A stretch of 64,000 bases of DNA from Gaiella occulta (lineage in GTDB: Bacteria; Actinomycetota; Thermoleophilia; Gaiellales; Gaiellaceae), in assembly GCF_003351045.1 (NCBI RefSeq), contig NZ_QQZY01000005.1, forward strand, positions 124,001 through 188,000, read 5' to 3'. Both the position numbers and the translations under genes were made by a program. Within the stretch, counting starts at the first letter, position 1, and the number at the start of each line of letters is the position of its first letter. The notes under the pieces were generated by a model. That model saw nothing but the letters and a program-made list of their open reading frames with translations, had not been told where the DNA came from and ran no database searches. Shown in pieces: positions 1-9,328 of this stretch.

Positions 1-618
1 GAGGGCGAGATCTACGAGTCGAACGGCGTCATGCTCGAGGCGGCGCTCACGCGGGCGGGGGCCGCCGTCGATCGCGTCGGCGTCGTCTCGGACGACGCGG
101 TCGAGCATCGGGAGGCGATCGCGCGCGGTCTCGAAGCGGACGTGCTCGTCACCTCGGGAGGCGTCTCCGTCGGCCCGCACGACCTCGTGCGCAAGGTCGA
201 GGCGGAACTGGGCGTCGAGGAGGTCTTCTGGGGCATCGCCATGCGCCCCGGCAAGCCGCTCGCGTTCGGCGTGCGCGGCGACACCCTCGTCTTCGGCCTG
301 CCGGGGAACCCCGTCTCCTCGCTCGTCGGCTGCCTGCTCTTCGTCGTTCCCGCGTTGCGCGCGCTGCAGGGCGCCGCCGACGCGGGCTGGCGCTTCCTGC
401 CCGGCCTGCTTGCCGCGCCGCTGCGCCGCAACGCCGTGCGCGACGACTTCGTGCGCGCCCGGAGCGTGTGGGGCGCGGCCGGGGTGACTCTCTCCCCCGT
501 GAGCGGCCAGGAGTCGCACATGATCGTACGCGCGGCGGCCGCAGACGCACTCGTGCGGGTTCCGCGTGGAGAGGGAGAGCTCCCCGTGGGAGCGACGGTC
601 GGCTACCTCCCGCTCTGA
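1..618 (+). CDS. moeA: Molybdopterin molybdenumtransferase, C-terminal part
   Basis: The window opens inside this gene, so only about the last 205 residues are visible. MoeA inserts molybdate into adenylylated molybdopterin to finish the molybdenum cofactor in the cytoplasm. The visible part carries family hallmarks: an IYESNGVML-like segment, TSGGVSVGPHD in the MPT-binding fold, the MRPGKPLAFG block and GLPGNPVSS, followed by the small beta-barrel C-terminal domain ending in GATVGYLPL. The reading frame is open from base 1. It ends 16 bases inside the convergent M28-like gene. moaC and a mogA-like gene lie 8 kb downstream, so cofactor genes are scattered here. The assignment is confident; the true start lies outside the window. 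Confidence 0.93.
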   Translation, partial: EGEIYESNGVMLEAALTRAGAAVDRVGVVSDDAVEHREAIARGLEADVLVTSGGVSVGPHDLVRKVEAELGVEEVFWGIAMRPGKPLAFGVRGDTLVFGLPGNPVSSLVGCLLFVVPALRALQGAADAGWRFLPGLLAAPLRRNAVRDDFVRARSVWGAAGVTLSPVSGQESHMIVRAAAADALVRVPRGEGELPVGATVGYLPL

Positions 619-2375
619 GGCGCCTGCCCGCCGCCTCTGACCACGAGCGAGCCGAGCTGCATCGCAACCGCAGCCCACAGGAAGAGCGCCAGTGTCGTCG
701 CCCACGGCACGAGCCCGAGCGTCAGCAGCGCGGTGAGGTAGAGCGGTGCCGTCGCTCCGAGACCGAGCTGGGCGCTGATCGCCGCCAGGGCGAGTGCCGG
801 CCCGGCGAGGCCCAGCCCGAAGAGCACGCCTCGCCGACGGCCGTGCCCGCACTGCGGCAGCCAGAGCCAGGCATACAGCGACGGGAGCACGAACACGAGG
901 CCGTACGGGCTTACGAGCGCCGTGAGCAGGGCGATGCCGGCGAGGGCCGTGAGAGCGACGGCGTAGCCGGCGAGAACCTCGTCCGCCGTCACGGGCGCGG
1001 AGGCGCGGAGGCCGCGCCGCATCCGCCCCCAGCCCGCCGCTGCGAGCGCGCCGAGCACGGCGAGCCCGACCGCCGGCCACTCCGCGACGGCCGGGCTGGA
1101 CGGAGGCGGTGGGATCGGGGAATCCCGCGGGAAGACGCCGATGAGCGCCCCGATGCCGATGAGGAGGGCGAACCACAGCCAGAGGCCGGCGCGCGCACGC
1201 TGGGCGCGCCAGGCATCGCGCAGCGGCAGGCGGCGCCGTCGACAGCGGGCAAGCAGGTCGACCGTGCCGATGAGGTAGGGGAGCAGCGCGGCGAGGAGCA
1301 CGAGCTCGATCGCCCAGCCGCGCACGACGCGGTCACCGAGGTAGAGGTAGCCGGCGCTGCCGCCGGCGAGCTCGATGCCGGCGTCGAGGGACGCGATCAG
1401 GCTTTCGACGGCACGGCCGAGCTGGCCGAACCGCGCCGCGTCGAGGCGCTCCGGCACGTCGCCTTCGGGTGTCGCGCCCGTGTCATCCGAGGTTGCGATG
1501 CGCACGGCCGAGATGCGCCGGCCGAGGAACGGCGCCTGCTCGCCGTAGCCGAACGGCACGGCGAGATCGACGAGCTGCGTGAGCCAGCCCGGCCGTGCAG
1601 GTGGGCGCCCGAGCTGGGCGGTGATGCGCACGTCGGCGGTGCGCAGGAGCGCGGGCGCGGGTGAGCGCGGCGCTGTGCCGGAGATGACGAGCCGTGGCCG
1701 CGCAGAGCCGGCGAGACCGTCGAGGGAGACCACGGCGAGCACACGGCCCCGGAACGTCGACGTGCGGGCGAAGCGCGCGGCGCCGAAGCCGCCGTACGCG
1801 CCGCCGTCCGAGGAGAGGAAGACGAGCGTGTGTCGGGGGGTCGGACGGGACGCGGCGGTCCCGAGGCGGGCATACCCCCGCGCCAGCTCGATGAGCGCCG
1901 CGGTGCCCGAGGCGTTGTCGTTCGCGCCCGGCCCGCCGCCGTCGTTGTCGCGATGGGCGACGAAGACGATCGCGTCCTCGGCCGTGCCGCGGACGACCGC
2001 GAAGATGTTGCGCAGCTCGACGGGCCCCAGCCCCGGGATCGCCTCCTTCCAGGTGTCCTCCGTCGTCGGGAGCCCGTACAGCGCCAGCTTCTCCTCGAAC
2101 CAGCGGGCGGCGCCGGCGGCCCCCGCGGTACCGGGCTTCCGATTCGGGTTCTCCCGCGCGAGCTCGGTCGCGAGCGCCGTCGCGGCGGCCCCGTCGAAGG
2201 ATGGCGGCAGCGTCGGGGCGGGCAGCGGCCCCGGGCGGCCGATCGTGAACGCGAGCAGCAGCAGCGGCGGCAGGAGCACGAGCAGCGCGCTGCGTACGAG
2301 GCGCGTGTTGACGGGACGCTCGACGGAGCCGCGGCGCGGCCTCCTGCGGGAGCTACGGGGCCGGGCGGCTTTCAT
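603..2375 (-). CDS. M28-like membrane protein with degenerate peptidase site
   Basis: This is a protein of about 590 residues with an arginine-rich N-terminus, one membrane segment (about residues 26-42), an extracytoplasmic M28-peptidase-like domain and several C-terminal membrane helices. The start ATG at 2375 gives MKAARPRSSRRR just before the first helix. The peptidase fold is recognisable from VFVAHRDNDGGGPGANDNASG, which matches the M28 AHxD...GANDNASG metal region. The usual Glu-Glu motif (DEEGLLGS in relatives) reads SSDGGAYGG here. The late histidine segment (SDHxPF) reads GYGEQAPF. Two metal or catalytic positions therefore appear lost. It may be a non-catalytic relative or bind a different ligand. 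It converges on moeA and is divergent from the response regulator. Confidence 0.7.
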   Translation of the reverse strand: MKAARPRSSRRRPRRGSVERPVNTRLVRSALLVLLPPLLLLAFTIGRPGPLPAPTLPPSFDGAAATALATELARENPNRKPGTAGAAGAARWFEEKLALYGLPTTEDTWKEAIPGLGPVELRNIFAVVRGTAEDAIVFVAHRDNDGGGPGANDNASGTAALIELARGYARLGTAASRPTPRHTLVFLSSDGGAYGGFGAARFARTSTFRGRVLAVVSLDGLAGSARPRLVISGTAPRSPAPALLRTADVRITAQLGRPPARPGWLTQLVDLAVPFGYGEQAPFLGRRISAVRIATSDDTGATPEGDVPERLDAARFGQLGRAVESLIASLDAGIELAGGSAGYLYLGDRVVRGWAIELVLLAALLPYLIGTVDLLARCRRRRLPLRDAWRAQRARAGLWLWFALLIGIGALIGVFPRDSPIPPPPSSPAVAEWPAVGLAVLGALAAAGWGRMRRGLRASAPVTADEVLAGYAVALTALAGIALLTALVSPYGLVFVLPSLYAWLWLPQCGHGRRRGVLFGLGLAGPALALAAISAQLGLGATAPLYLTALLTLGLVPWATTLALFLWAAVAMQLGSLVVRGGGQAPQSGR

Positions 2376-2433
2376 CGACCGGGCTATAGTACGAGCGGCA
2401 GGCAAACGCGCGCCCCGCGCGAAGGACGCGACG

Positions 2434-3132
2434 ATGCCCGAATCCTCGACCATCCTCCTCGTCGACGACGAGGACTCGATCCAGAAGCTCCTGACCTACC
2501 CGCTCGAGCGGGACGGATACCGGGTCGTACAGGCGCGCGACGGCGAGGAGGCGCTCCGCCGCTTCGCCGAGGAGGCGGTCGATCTCGTCGTCCTCGACAT
2601 CATGCTGCCTAAAGTCGATGGACTCGAGGTGTGCCGGCGTCTGCGCGCGCAGAGCACCGTGCCGATCATCATGCTGACGGCGCGCGACGACGAGCTCGAC
2701 AAGGTCCTCGGACTCGAGCTCGGCGCCGACGACTACATCACGAAGCCGTTCCTCATCCGCGAGTTCCGAAGCCGTGTGCGCGCCGTCCTGCGGCGCGCGG
2801 CCACTCCGCACCTCGGGACCCGGCGCGAGGAGGTCATCGACCGGGGAGAGGTCGTCATCGACCTGCCGCGCCGCACCGTGGAGGTGCGCGGCGAGCCCGT
2901 CCAGCTCACGTTCGTCGAGTTCGAGCTGCTGGCGCTGCTGGCCTCTGCGCCGGGCGTGGTGTTCTCACGGCGCCAGCTGCTCGAGCGCCTCCGTGGGGGC
3001 GCCGACTATCGCGAGCCGCGCACGATCGACGTCCATGTGCGGCACCTGCGGGAGAAGATCGAACGCGAGCCGCGCGAGCCCGAGCTCATCCTCACCGTGC
3101 GCGGCGCCGGCTACCGCTTTCGCGACGGATGA
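2434..3132 (+). CDS. OmpR/PhoB-family response regulator
   Basis: The 232-residue protein has a receiver domain (residues 6-118) and an OmpR-type winged-helix DNA-binding domain (about 130-230). The receiver shows the acidic pair D11-D12, phosphoacceptor D55 in VVLDIMLP, T82 in MLTARD and K104 in YITKPF. The effector domain contains VQLTFVEFELLALLA, RRQLLERL and RTIDVHVRHLREKIE, then TVRGAGYRF at the end. I chose ATG 2434, which places STILLVDDE at the N-terminus. The stop overlaps the histidine kinase start (ATGA at 3129-3132), so the two genes are co-translated. The signal and regulon cannot be read from the sequence. Confidence 0.92.
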   Translation: MPESSTILLVDDEDSIQKLLTYPLERDGYRVVQARDGEEALRRFAEEAVDLVVLDIMLPKVDGLEVCRRLRAQSTVPIIMLTARDDELDKVLGLELGADDYITKPFLIREFRSRVRAVLRRAATPHLGTRREEVIDRGEVVIDLPRRTVEVRGEPVQLTFVEFELLALLASAPGVVFSRRQLLERLRGGADYREPRTIDVHVRHLREKIEREPREPELILTVRGAGYRFRDG

Positions 3133-4547
3133 TCCTGCCGGGAGGCATCCGGCTCAGGCTGGCGCTGGCGCTCATCTTCATCGTCGGCGGAGCGCTGCTC
3201 GCCGCGTACGTGATCGTGGTGCCGTCGCTGGAGCAGCGCCTCGTCGACGCGAAGCTCGAGCAGCAGCAGTCGGACGCGGAGATCCTCGCGTCGAACTACG
3301 CGGTACAGGACGCCGCCGGCAGGCTCAACCCCGACGACTTCGTCGACGTCGCGGCGTTCGTCTCGAACGCCCGCGTCGTGCTCTTCAACGTCGTCGGGCC
3401 GCCGGTCAGGCTGCTGCGGTTGGCCGACTCATCCGGCGTCGGCTCGCGGGAGCTCACGAGCGACCCCATCGCCGTGAAGGCGGCGCAGGAGGGGTTTCAG
3501 CGCGGTCGCGTGCGCCGCGACGGCCGCTGGTATGCCGAGGTCGCGCTCCCGCTCCTCACGACGGGCGACGTGATGCTGTTGTCCGGATCGCTCGAGGACC
3601 AGCTCGCGACCGTCCGGCTCGTCGAGCGGCGGCTGCTCGTCGCGACCGCCGCCGCGCTCGCGATCGCGTTCGGCCTCGGGTTCGTCGCGGCCGCGATGCA
3701 CGCGCGGCGAATCCGCCGGCTGCAGCAGGCTGCCGATCGCATCGCCGAGGGCGCGTTCGACGAGCCGGTCTACGACGACCGCAGCGACGAGCTCGCGCAG
3801 CTCGCGCGGTCGTTCGACCGCATGCGCCTCCAGCTCGCGCAGCTCGACCGCGCCCGCAAGGAGTTCGTCGCAAACGCCTCGCACGAGCTGCGCACGCCGC
3901 TGTTCTCGCTTGCGGGCTTCCTCGAGCTGCTCGCCGACGAGGACCTCGACGAGGAGACGCGACGCGAGTTCCTGGCGACGACGCGGGGTCAGGTCGAGCG
4001 GTTGACGAAGCTCGCGACCGACTTGCTCGACCTCTCGCGCATGGACGCGGGCCGGCTGCGCGTCGAGCGCGAGGAGCTCGACCTGGCCGAGACCGCCCGC
4101 CTGCTCGCGGAGGAGCTGGGCGCTCTCGCCGACGCGTCCGGCCACGTGCTCGAGGTGGTGGCGGACGATGAAGTGCCGGCCTGGGGCGACGAGGAGCGCG
4201 TGCTGCAGATCGGCCGCGCCCTCGCGGGCAACGCTCTCCATCACACGCCGGCCCGCACGCGCGTCGTGATCCGCGCGGAACGGCGCCGGGGCTGCGTCGC
4301 CCTCGCGGTCGAGGACGACGGCCCGGGGATCCCGGCCGAGCACCAGGAACGGGTCTTCCAGCGCTTCTATCGCGTCGACGGTGGGCAGGCGTCCGGCAGC
4401 GGGCTCGGGCTGGCCATCGCGCGCGAGCTCGCCGACCGCATGGGCGGCAGCGTCGTGCTCCACAGTCGACCCGGGCGGACGGTGCTGACGCTCGAGCTGC
4501 CCGCCGCCGAGCCGGCCGCCGCCGCGACCGCCCCCGCCGCCGAGTGA
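3129..4547 (+). CDS. Sensor histidine kinase (HAMP, HisKA, HATPase)
   Basis: The 472-residue membrane kinase partners the overlapping response regulator. Membrane helices at about residues 9-31 and 168-189 enclose an extracytoplasmic sensor loop of about 135 residues. A HAMP segment follows (about 190-240). The dimerisation helix carries phosphoacceptor H252 in NASHELRTPLFSLAGF. The ATPase domain shows the N box (GNALHHTP, N368), the G1 box EDDGPGIP and the G2 box GSGLGLAIARELADRMGG. The C-terminus is an Ala/Pro/Glu tail. It probably autophosphorylates and transfers phosphate to D55 of the upstream regulator. The sensor loop has no recognisable ligand domain. No terminator is seen downstream. 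Confidence 0.92.
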   Translation: MILPGGIRLRLALALIFIVGGALLAAYVIVVPSLEQRLVDAKLEQQQSDAEILASNYAVQDAAGRLNPDDFVDVAAFVSNARVVLFNVVGPPVRLLRLADSSGVGSRELTSDPIAVKAAQEGFQRGRVRRDGRWYAEVALPLLTTGDVMLLSGSLEDQLATVRLVERRLLVATAAALAIAFGLGFVAAAMHARRIRRLQQAADRIAEGAFDEPVYDDRSDELAQLARSFDRMRLQLAQLDRARKEFVANASHELRTPLFSLAGFLELLADEDLDEETRREFLATTRGQVERLTKLATDLLDLSRMDAGRLRVEREELDLAETARLLAEELGALADASGHVLEVVADDEVPAWGDEERVLQIGRALAGNALHHTPARTRVVIRAERRRGCVALAVEDDGPGIPAEHQERVFQRFYRVDGGQASGSGLGLAIARELADRMGGSVVLHSRPGRTVLTLELPAAEPAAAATAPAAE

Positions 4548-4570
4548 GGCGTTCGCTGTCGCGCTCCTCC

Positions 4571-4598
4571 TCCACGTGAAAGCGTTTCCACGTGAAAA
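4571..4598. repeat. Direct repeat TCCACGTGAAA x2 upstream of htrA-like gene
   Basis: The 11-base sequence TCCACGTGAAA occurs at 4571-4581 and again at 4587-4597, 16 bases apart. Each copy contains the palindrome CACGTG. The second copy sits in a nearly palindromic frame, TTTCCACGTGAAAA. It is unusually AT-rich for this genome and lies about 75 bases before the -10 of the protease gene, so it may be a regulator-binding site. This is an inference from position and symmetry only. Confidence 0.35.
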
Positions 4599-4669
4599 CG
4601 TCGCCGCGCGTTCGCGTGCTTCCGCCTGCCGCCCACGACGTCCGCGCTGTGACGCCCGGCGGCCCAGGC

Positions 4670-4675
4670 TAGAGT
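4670..4675 (+). promoter_or_regulatory. -10 hexamer TAGAGT, leaderless start
   Basis: TAGAGT ends six bases before the GTG at 4682, and no Shine-Dalgarno sequence is present. The distance fits transcription starting at or next to the start codon. Confidence 0.45.
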
Positions 4676-4681
4676 GCGGCG

Positions 4682-5854
4682 GTGCGCCCGGCTCCGCCAG
4701 CGATCGTCGCCGTGGTCGCCGCGCTGCTCGGCGGTATCACCGCGCTCGTGCTCGGCGCTGCGACCGGCCTCACGAGCGGCGAGACGCGGACCGTCGTCGT
4801 GCCGGGCGCAGCGGTGACGACCGAGCTTCGCCCGGCGGCGGTGCCGGCACTCGGCAACCGCTTCGATCCCGCCGCGATCTACGCCGCGCGCGCGCCCGGC
4901 GTCGTCACGCTCTACGCCGATCTCGGCGCGGACGGCCAGTCACAGGGATCGGGATTCGTCGTCGACGCGGCCGGAACGATTCTCACGAACGCGCATGTCG
5001 TCACGAACGTCGCCGCCGCGGCGGGGCAGAAGGTGGTCGGAGCCCGGAGGCTGTATGCCGAGTTCAAGGACCGGGACCGTGCTCCCGCGCGCATCGTCGG
5101 CTGGGATCTCTTCAGCGACGTCGCCGTCGTCCGTGTCGACCCGGCCGACCACGCTCTCGCCCCGGTGCCGCTCGGGGACTCGGCGTCCGCCGTCGTCGGG
5201 GAGCCCGTGGCAGCGATCGGCAGCCCGTTCAACGAGCAGAGCTCGCTTTCCGTGGGGGTGGTCTCGGCCACCGACCGGACGATCGAGTCGCTTACCTCGA
5301 GCTTCAGCGTCGTCGGCGCGATCCAGATCGATGCCCCGATCAACCGCGGCAACTCCGGCGGCCCCCTGTTCGACGCTCGCGGCCGCGTGATCGGGATCAA
5401 CGCCCAGATCCGCTCGACGAGCGGATCTGCGGAGGGTGTCGGGTTCGCGATCCCGATCGACGTGGCGCGCCGCGCGCTCGTGCAGCTCGAGCGCTTCGGA
5501 CGGGTCTCGTACGCATACGTCGGGATCACGACGCAGGACGTGACACCGGGTCTCGCGCGCCGCTTCGGCTTCGCCGCCGCACGCGGCGCTCTCGTCGCCA
5601 GGGTCGAGCCGGGCACGCCGGCGGCGAAGGCGGGTCTCCGCGGCGGAAGCCGCTCCGAGACCGTCAACGGGCTGCGCGTGGCGCTGGGCGGCGATCTCAT
5701 CGTGCGCATCGGCTCCGTGCGGATCGACGGCGCAGGGGACGTGTCCCGCGCCGTCCTGGAGCTTTCCCCGGGGCAGAAGGTGCCGTTTGTCGTGCTGCGG
5801 CAGGGCACGAGGCGCGAGACGATCGAGGTCACGCTCGCCGAGCGGCCGGCGTAG
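4682..5854 (+). CDS. HtrA/DegP-like trypsin-family serine protease with PDZ domain
   Basis: The 390-residue protein has an N-terminal membrane anchor (about residues 6-28), a chymotrypsin-fold protease domain (about 70-265) and a C-terminal PDZ domain (about 280-385). The catalytic triad is visible as H105 in TNAHVV, D146 in FSDVAVVRVD and S225 in GNSGGP. This matches HtrA-family envelope proteases that degrade or refold damaged exported proteins. The GTG start is supported by the -10 six bases upstream and the immediate hydrophobic segment. The two-component pair just upstream could control it, since htrA genes are often linked to envelope-stress kinases, but the hypothesis rests only on adjacency. 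It ends 11 bases before the GT20 gene. Confidence 0.9.
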   Translation: MRPAPPAIVAVVAALLGGITALVLGAATGLTSGETRTVVVPGAAVTTELRPAAVPALGNRFDPAAIYAARAPGVVTLYADLGADGQSQGSGFVVDAAGTILTNAHVVTNVAAAAGQKVVGARRLYAEFKDRDRAPARIVGWDLFSDVAVVRVDPADHALAPVPLGDSASAVVGEPVAAIGSPFNEQSSLSVGVVSATDRTIESLTSSFSVVGAIQIDAPINRGNSGGPLFDARGRVIGINAQIRSTSGSAEGVGFAIPIDVARRALVQLERFGRVSYAYVGITTQDVTPGLARRFGFAAARGALVARVEPGTPAAKAGLRGGSRSETVNGLRVALGGDLIVRIGSVRIDGAGDVSRAVLELSPGQKVPFVVLRQGTRRETIEVTLAERPA

Positions 5855-5865
5855 CCTTCCCGGCT

Positions 5866-7281
5866 GTGCGCCCGCTGCTCGTCGTCTCGAACCGCGCCCC
5901 GGTCGGCGTCGACGTCGACGCCGACGGCAACCGCGCTACGCGCCGTGGTGCAGGCGGCCTCGTGAGCGCGCTGCGGCCGCTCATCCGCGACCACGCCGTG
6001 ACGTGGGTCGCGAGCGCGACGACCGATGCCGAGCGCGCGCTCGCGGCCGCGGGATCCGTCGACCAGCAGGGCGAGGACGGCAGCCCGTACCGGCTGCGCT
6101 TCGTCGCCCACGACCTCGAGGCGTACAGGCTCTTCTACGAGGTCGTGGCGAATCCCGCGCTGTGGTTCGTGCAACACGGCCTGTGGCGGCTCAAGCACGA
6201 CCCGGAGGCCGACCTCGCGGGTGCGTGGCGCGACGGCTACACGACCGTGAACGCCGCGTTCGCCGCCGCCGTGCTCCAGGAGCTGGAGCAGGCGCCCGAC
6301 GCGGGAGTCCTGTTCCAGGACTACCACCTCTACGAGGCTCCGGCCATGGTGCGCGAAGAGCGCCCGGAGGCGCGCCTCGCGCACTTCGTGCACATCCCGT
6401 GGCCCGGTCCGGGCGAGTGGTCGGTGCTCCCCCGTGCGCTTTCCGTGCGCGTGCACGAAGGGCTTCTCGCGTGCGACAGCGTGGGATTCCATACCGAGCG
6501 CTGGCGGCGAGCCTTCGTCGAGAGCTGCGCGGTGCTGCTCGGCCGCGGAGACGAGGCGGCCGCGTGCTCGCACGTGAACCCGGTCGCGGTGGACGCGTCC
6601 GGGCTGGAGGCCGTCGCCGGCAGCGCCGCCGTGAAGGAACGCGAGGCGGATCTCGTGGCCGCGCGTCCCGAGATCCTCGTCCTTCGCGTCGACCGCACCG
6701 ATCCGTCGAAGAACGCGGTCGCCGGCTTCGCCGCCTTCGGGCACCTGCTCGGCCGCCGGCCCGATCTGCACGGGCGCATCGGCATGCTCGCCCTGCTCGA
6801 CCCGTCGCGGCAGGCGATCCCCGAGTACGTCCGTTACCGCGAGGCGCTCGAGCACGAGGCGCGCAGGGTCAACGCGTCGTTCGGTGGAGCGGGCTGGGTT
6901 CCGATCGACCTGCGCGTCCGTGACGACTTCCCGGGCTCTGTAGCCGCCTACCGCCAGTACGACGTGTTGCTCGTGAACCCGCTGCGAGACGGGCTCAACC
7001 TCGTGGCGATGGAGGCACCGCTCGTGAACGCGCGCAACGGCGTGCTCGTGCTCTCCCGTGAGGCCGGCGCGTGGGAGGAGATCGGCCGCTGGGCGCTCGC
7101 CGTCGATCCCTCCGACGTCGCGGGCACCGCCGATGCGCTCGAGCAGGCGCTTGCGCTCGCCCCCGCCGAGCGGCGGCGGCGGATCGAGGGCATCAGGCGT
7201 CGGGTGCGCGCACACGACACTCGTGCCTGGGCCGCCGCGGAGGTCGCCGCGCTCGATGCCCGCAGTACGATGCGCTCGTGA
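5866..7281 (+). CDS. otsA: GT20 glycosyltransferase, probable trehalose-6-phosphate synthase
   Basis: The 471-residue protein belongs to glycosyltransferase family 20. Relatives transfer glucose from a nucleotide sugar to glucose-6-phosphate, or in some lineages to glycerol-3-phosphate. Landmarks are VVSNRAPVG at the N-terminus, a GGLVSAL loop, QDYHLY (usually HDYHL), HIPWPGPGEW (usually HTPFP), VDRTDPSKN (usually VDRLDYSKG) and the donor-site segment NPLRDGLNLVAMEA. Several motifs differ from classical OtsA, so a glucosylglycerol-phosphate synthase is an alternative. The start GTG at 5866 lies 11 bases after the protease stop. The gene overlaps the aldehyde dehydrogenase start (GTGA at 7278-7281). 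No trehalose phosphatase gene is nearby. Confidence 0.8.
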   Translation: MRPLLVVSNRAPVGVDVDADGNRATRRGAGGLVSALRPLIRDHAVTWVASATTDAERALAAAGSVDQQGEDGSPYRLRFVAHDLEAYRLFYEVVANPALWFVQHGLWRLKHDPEADLAGAWRDGYTTVNAAFAAAVLQELEQAPDAGVLFQDYHLYEAPAMVREERPEARLAHFVHIPWPGPGEWSVLPRALSVRVHEGLLACDSVGFHTERWRRAFVESCAVLLGRGDEAAACSHVNPVAVDASGLEAVAGSAAVKEREADLVAARPEILVLRVDRTDPSKNAVAGFAAFGHLLGRRPDLHGRIGMLALLDPSRQAIPEYVRYREALEHEARRVNASFGGAGWVPIDLRVRDDFPGSVAAYRQYDVLLVNPLRDGLNLVAMEAPLVNARNGVLVLSREAGAWEEIGRWALAVDPSDVAGTADALEQALALAPAERRRRIEGIRRRVRAHDTRAWAAAEVAALDARSTMRS

Positions 7282-8870
7282 GCGCGACTCCTCTCTTCGC
7301 CGCGGGCGAGCTCGTATCGGTCGACCCGGCGACGCTGCGCGAGGTCGGCCGCGTCGTCGCGACGGAGCCGGAGGCGATCGGCGAGATCGTGGCCGAGGCC
7401 CGCATGGCGCAGGAGCGATGGGCGCGGGAGCCCTTCGAGCAGCGCTCGCGCGTGTTGCGTGGCGTCGCGCGCGCGCTCCTCGACGCCGGAGAGGAGATCG
7501 CGGAGACGATCGTCGCCGAGACCGGAAAGCCGATCGTGGAGGCGTACACCTCCGAGCTGTTCGTCTGTCTGGACAACCTCATATGGCTCGCGTCGCACCT
7601 CGGGAGGGTGTTGCGCCCCGAGCGCGTCCCCATGCCGCAGCTCCACGTGCGCCACAAGAGCGCGTCGCTGCGCTACGAGCCGGCGGGCGTCATCGGCATC
7701 ATCTCGGCCTGGAACTTCCCCCTGGGGGTGCCGCTGACGCAGGCGGCGACGGCCGTGGCCGCCGGCAACGCGGCGGTCGTCAAGCCGTCCGAGCTGACGC
7801 CGTTGACCGGGGCGTGGGTCGAAGAGCTGTTTCGGCGGGCGGGGGCTCCCGCCGGTCTCGTGCGCATCGTGCAGGGCCCGGGCGAGACCGCCGGCGATGC
7901 GATCGTCCGCCAACGGGGGATCCACCGGGTCGTCTTCACCGGCTCGTCCGATGCCGGTCGCGCTGTCGCGCGGCGGGCCGCCGAGCGACTCTGTCCCGTC
8001 ACCCTGGAGCTCGGCGGCAAGGATCCGATGCTCGTGCTCGACGACGCCGACCTCGAGCGGGCGGTGGAGGGCGCGCTGTGGGCGTCGTTCTCCAACTGCG
8101 GGCAGGTGTGCTCGGGTGTCGAGCGCATCTACGTGGACGCCTCTCTCTACGAGCCGTTCGTGGCCCGGCTCGGTGAGCGCGCCCGCGCTCTCCGCATCGG
8201 TCGCGGCAGCGACCCGCGCACCGACCTGGGCCCGCTCGTCACCGAGATGCAGCGCGCCAGGGTGGAGGAGCTCGTCGCCGACGCGGTCGAGCGCGGCGCA
8301 GCAGTCGTCAGCGGCGGGGGGCGACCGCCGCTGGGGCTGCCCGGCTGGTTCCTCGAGCCGACCGTGCTCGCCGAGGTGCCCGCGGACGCTCGCGTCCATG
8401 CCGAGGAGATCTTCGGGCCCGTCGTCATAGTTGCCAGCATGGAGAACGAGTCGGACGGCATTCGCCGGGCCAATGCCTCGCGCTTCGGACTCGGCGCCAG
8501 CGTGTGGACCCGCGACCGGCAGCGCGGGCGGCGGGTGGCCGAGCAGCTCGAGGCCGGCTCGGTCTGGATGAACGACCATGCCTATTCGTACGGCGCATGT
8601 CAGGCGCCGTGGGGCGGCCGCAAGGAGTCCGGCTACGGCCGCACCCACTCCAAACATGGCCTCTACGAGATGTCCCAGGTCAAGTACACCGACGCCGATC
8701 GCGGTCGGCTCACGCCTCCATGGTGGTACCCGTACTCAGAGGAGGTCGTCGACGGTTTCCGCGGCGCCCTCGGCGCTCTCTACGGCGACGGCGTCCGCGG
8801 GCGGGCCGCCGCGCTCGTCGCGCACCGTCACGGTCTCGTCGCGCTCGGAAGGAGGGCGTTGCGCCGATGA
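7278..8870 (+). CDS. NAD(P)-dependent aldehyde dehydrogenase
   Basis: The 530-residue protein is a standard aldehyde dehydrogenase that oxidises an aldehyde to its acid with NAD(P). The cofactor-site segment [11 protein letters not shown], catalytic E244 in LELGGKDP and nucleophile C278 in NCGQVCSG are all present, as is EEIFGPV near the end. After the fold ends there is an extra tail of about 40 residues with [19 protein letters not shown]. The same type of tail is seen in succinate-semialdehyde-like ALDH groups, but I cannot name the substrate. The GTG start overlaps the stop of the GT20 gene, and the stop overlaps moaC (ATGA), so it sits within one transcription unit. Confidence 0.9.
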   Translation: MSATPLFAAGELVSVDPATLREVGRVVATEPEAIGEIVAEARMAQERWAREPFEQRSRVLRGVARALLDAGEEIAETIVAETGKPIVEAYTSELFVCLDNLIWLASHLGRVLRPERVPMPQLHVRHKSASLRYEPAGVIGIISAWNFPLGVPLTQAATAVAAGNAAVVKPSELTPLTGAWVEELFRRAGAPAGLVRIVQGPGETAGDAIVRQRGIHRVVFTGSSDAGRAVARRAAERLCPVTLELGGKDPMLVLDDADLERAVEGALWASFSNCGQVCSGVERIYVDASLYEPFVARLGERARALRIGRGSDPRTDLGPLVTEMQRARVEELVADAVERGAAVVSGGGRPPLGLPGWFLEPTVLAEVPADARVHAEEIFGPVVIVASMENESDGIRRANASRFGLGASVWTRDRQRGRRVAEQLEAGSVWMNDHAYSYGACQAPWGGRKESGYGRTHSKHGLYEMSQVKYTDADRGRLTPPWWYPYSEEVVDGFRGALGALYGDGVRGRAAALVAHRHGLVALGRRALRR

Positions 8871-9328
8871 GCGACCTCTCTCACGTCGACGAGAGCGGTG
8901 CCGTGCGGATGGTCGACGTCGGCGCGAAGCCGCTCTCACGTCGGCGCGCAGTGGCGCGGGCAACCGTGCGGATGGCGCCGGCGACGGCCGCGCGCCTCGG
9001 CGCCCTCCCCAAGGGCGACGCCCTCACGACCGCGCAGCTCGCCGGCATCATGGCCGCCAAGCGCACGAGCGACCTGATTCCGCTGTGCCATCCGCTGCCG
9101 CTCTCGGTCGTCGACGTGCGGCTGACCGTCGTTGCCGGCGGCGTCGAGGTCGAAGCCGTGGCGGAGACGACCGCGCGGACCGGCGTCGAGATGGAGGCGC
9201 TGATGGCGGTATCCGTGGCCGCGTTGACGGTGTACGACATGGCGAAGGCGGTGGACAAGGAGATGTCGATCACGGACGTGACACTCGTCGAGAAGACGAA
9301 GGAGGTCGTGTGCGCGCCGCCGTCCTGA
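8867..9328 (+). CDS. moaC: Cyclic pyranopterin monophosphate synthase
   Basis: The 153-residue protein catalyses the second half of the first step of molybdenum-cofactor synthesis, making cyclic pyranopterin monophosphate from the MoaA product. Family signatures are [68 protein letters not shown] and LVEKT. The length matches the family. ATG 8867 overlaps the aldehyde dehydrogenase stop and has a strong ribosome-binding site, GGAAGGAGGG, at about 8847-8856. The last 19 bases overlap the mogA-like gene. No moaA is visible in the window. Confidence 0.95.
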   Translation: MSDLSHVDESGAVRMVDVGAKPLSRRRAVARATVRMAPATAARLGALPKGDALTTAQLAGIMAAKRTSDLIPLCHPLPLSVVDVRLTVVAGGVEVEAVAETTARTGVEMEALMAVSVAALTVYDMAKAVDKEMSITDVTLVEKTKEVVCAPPS

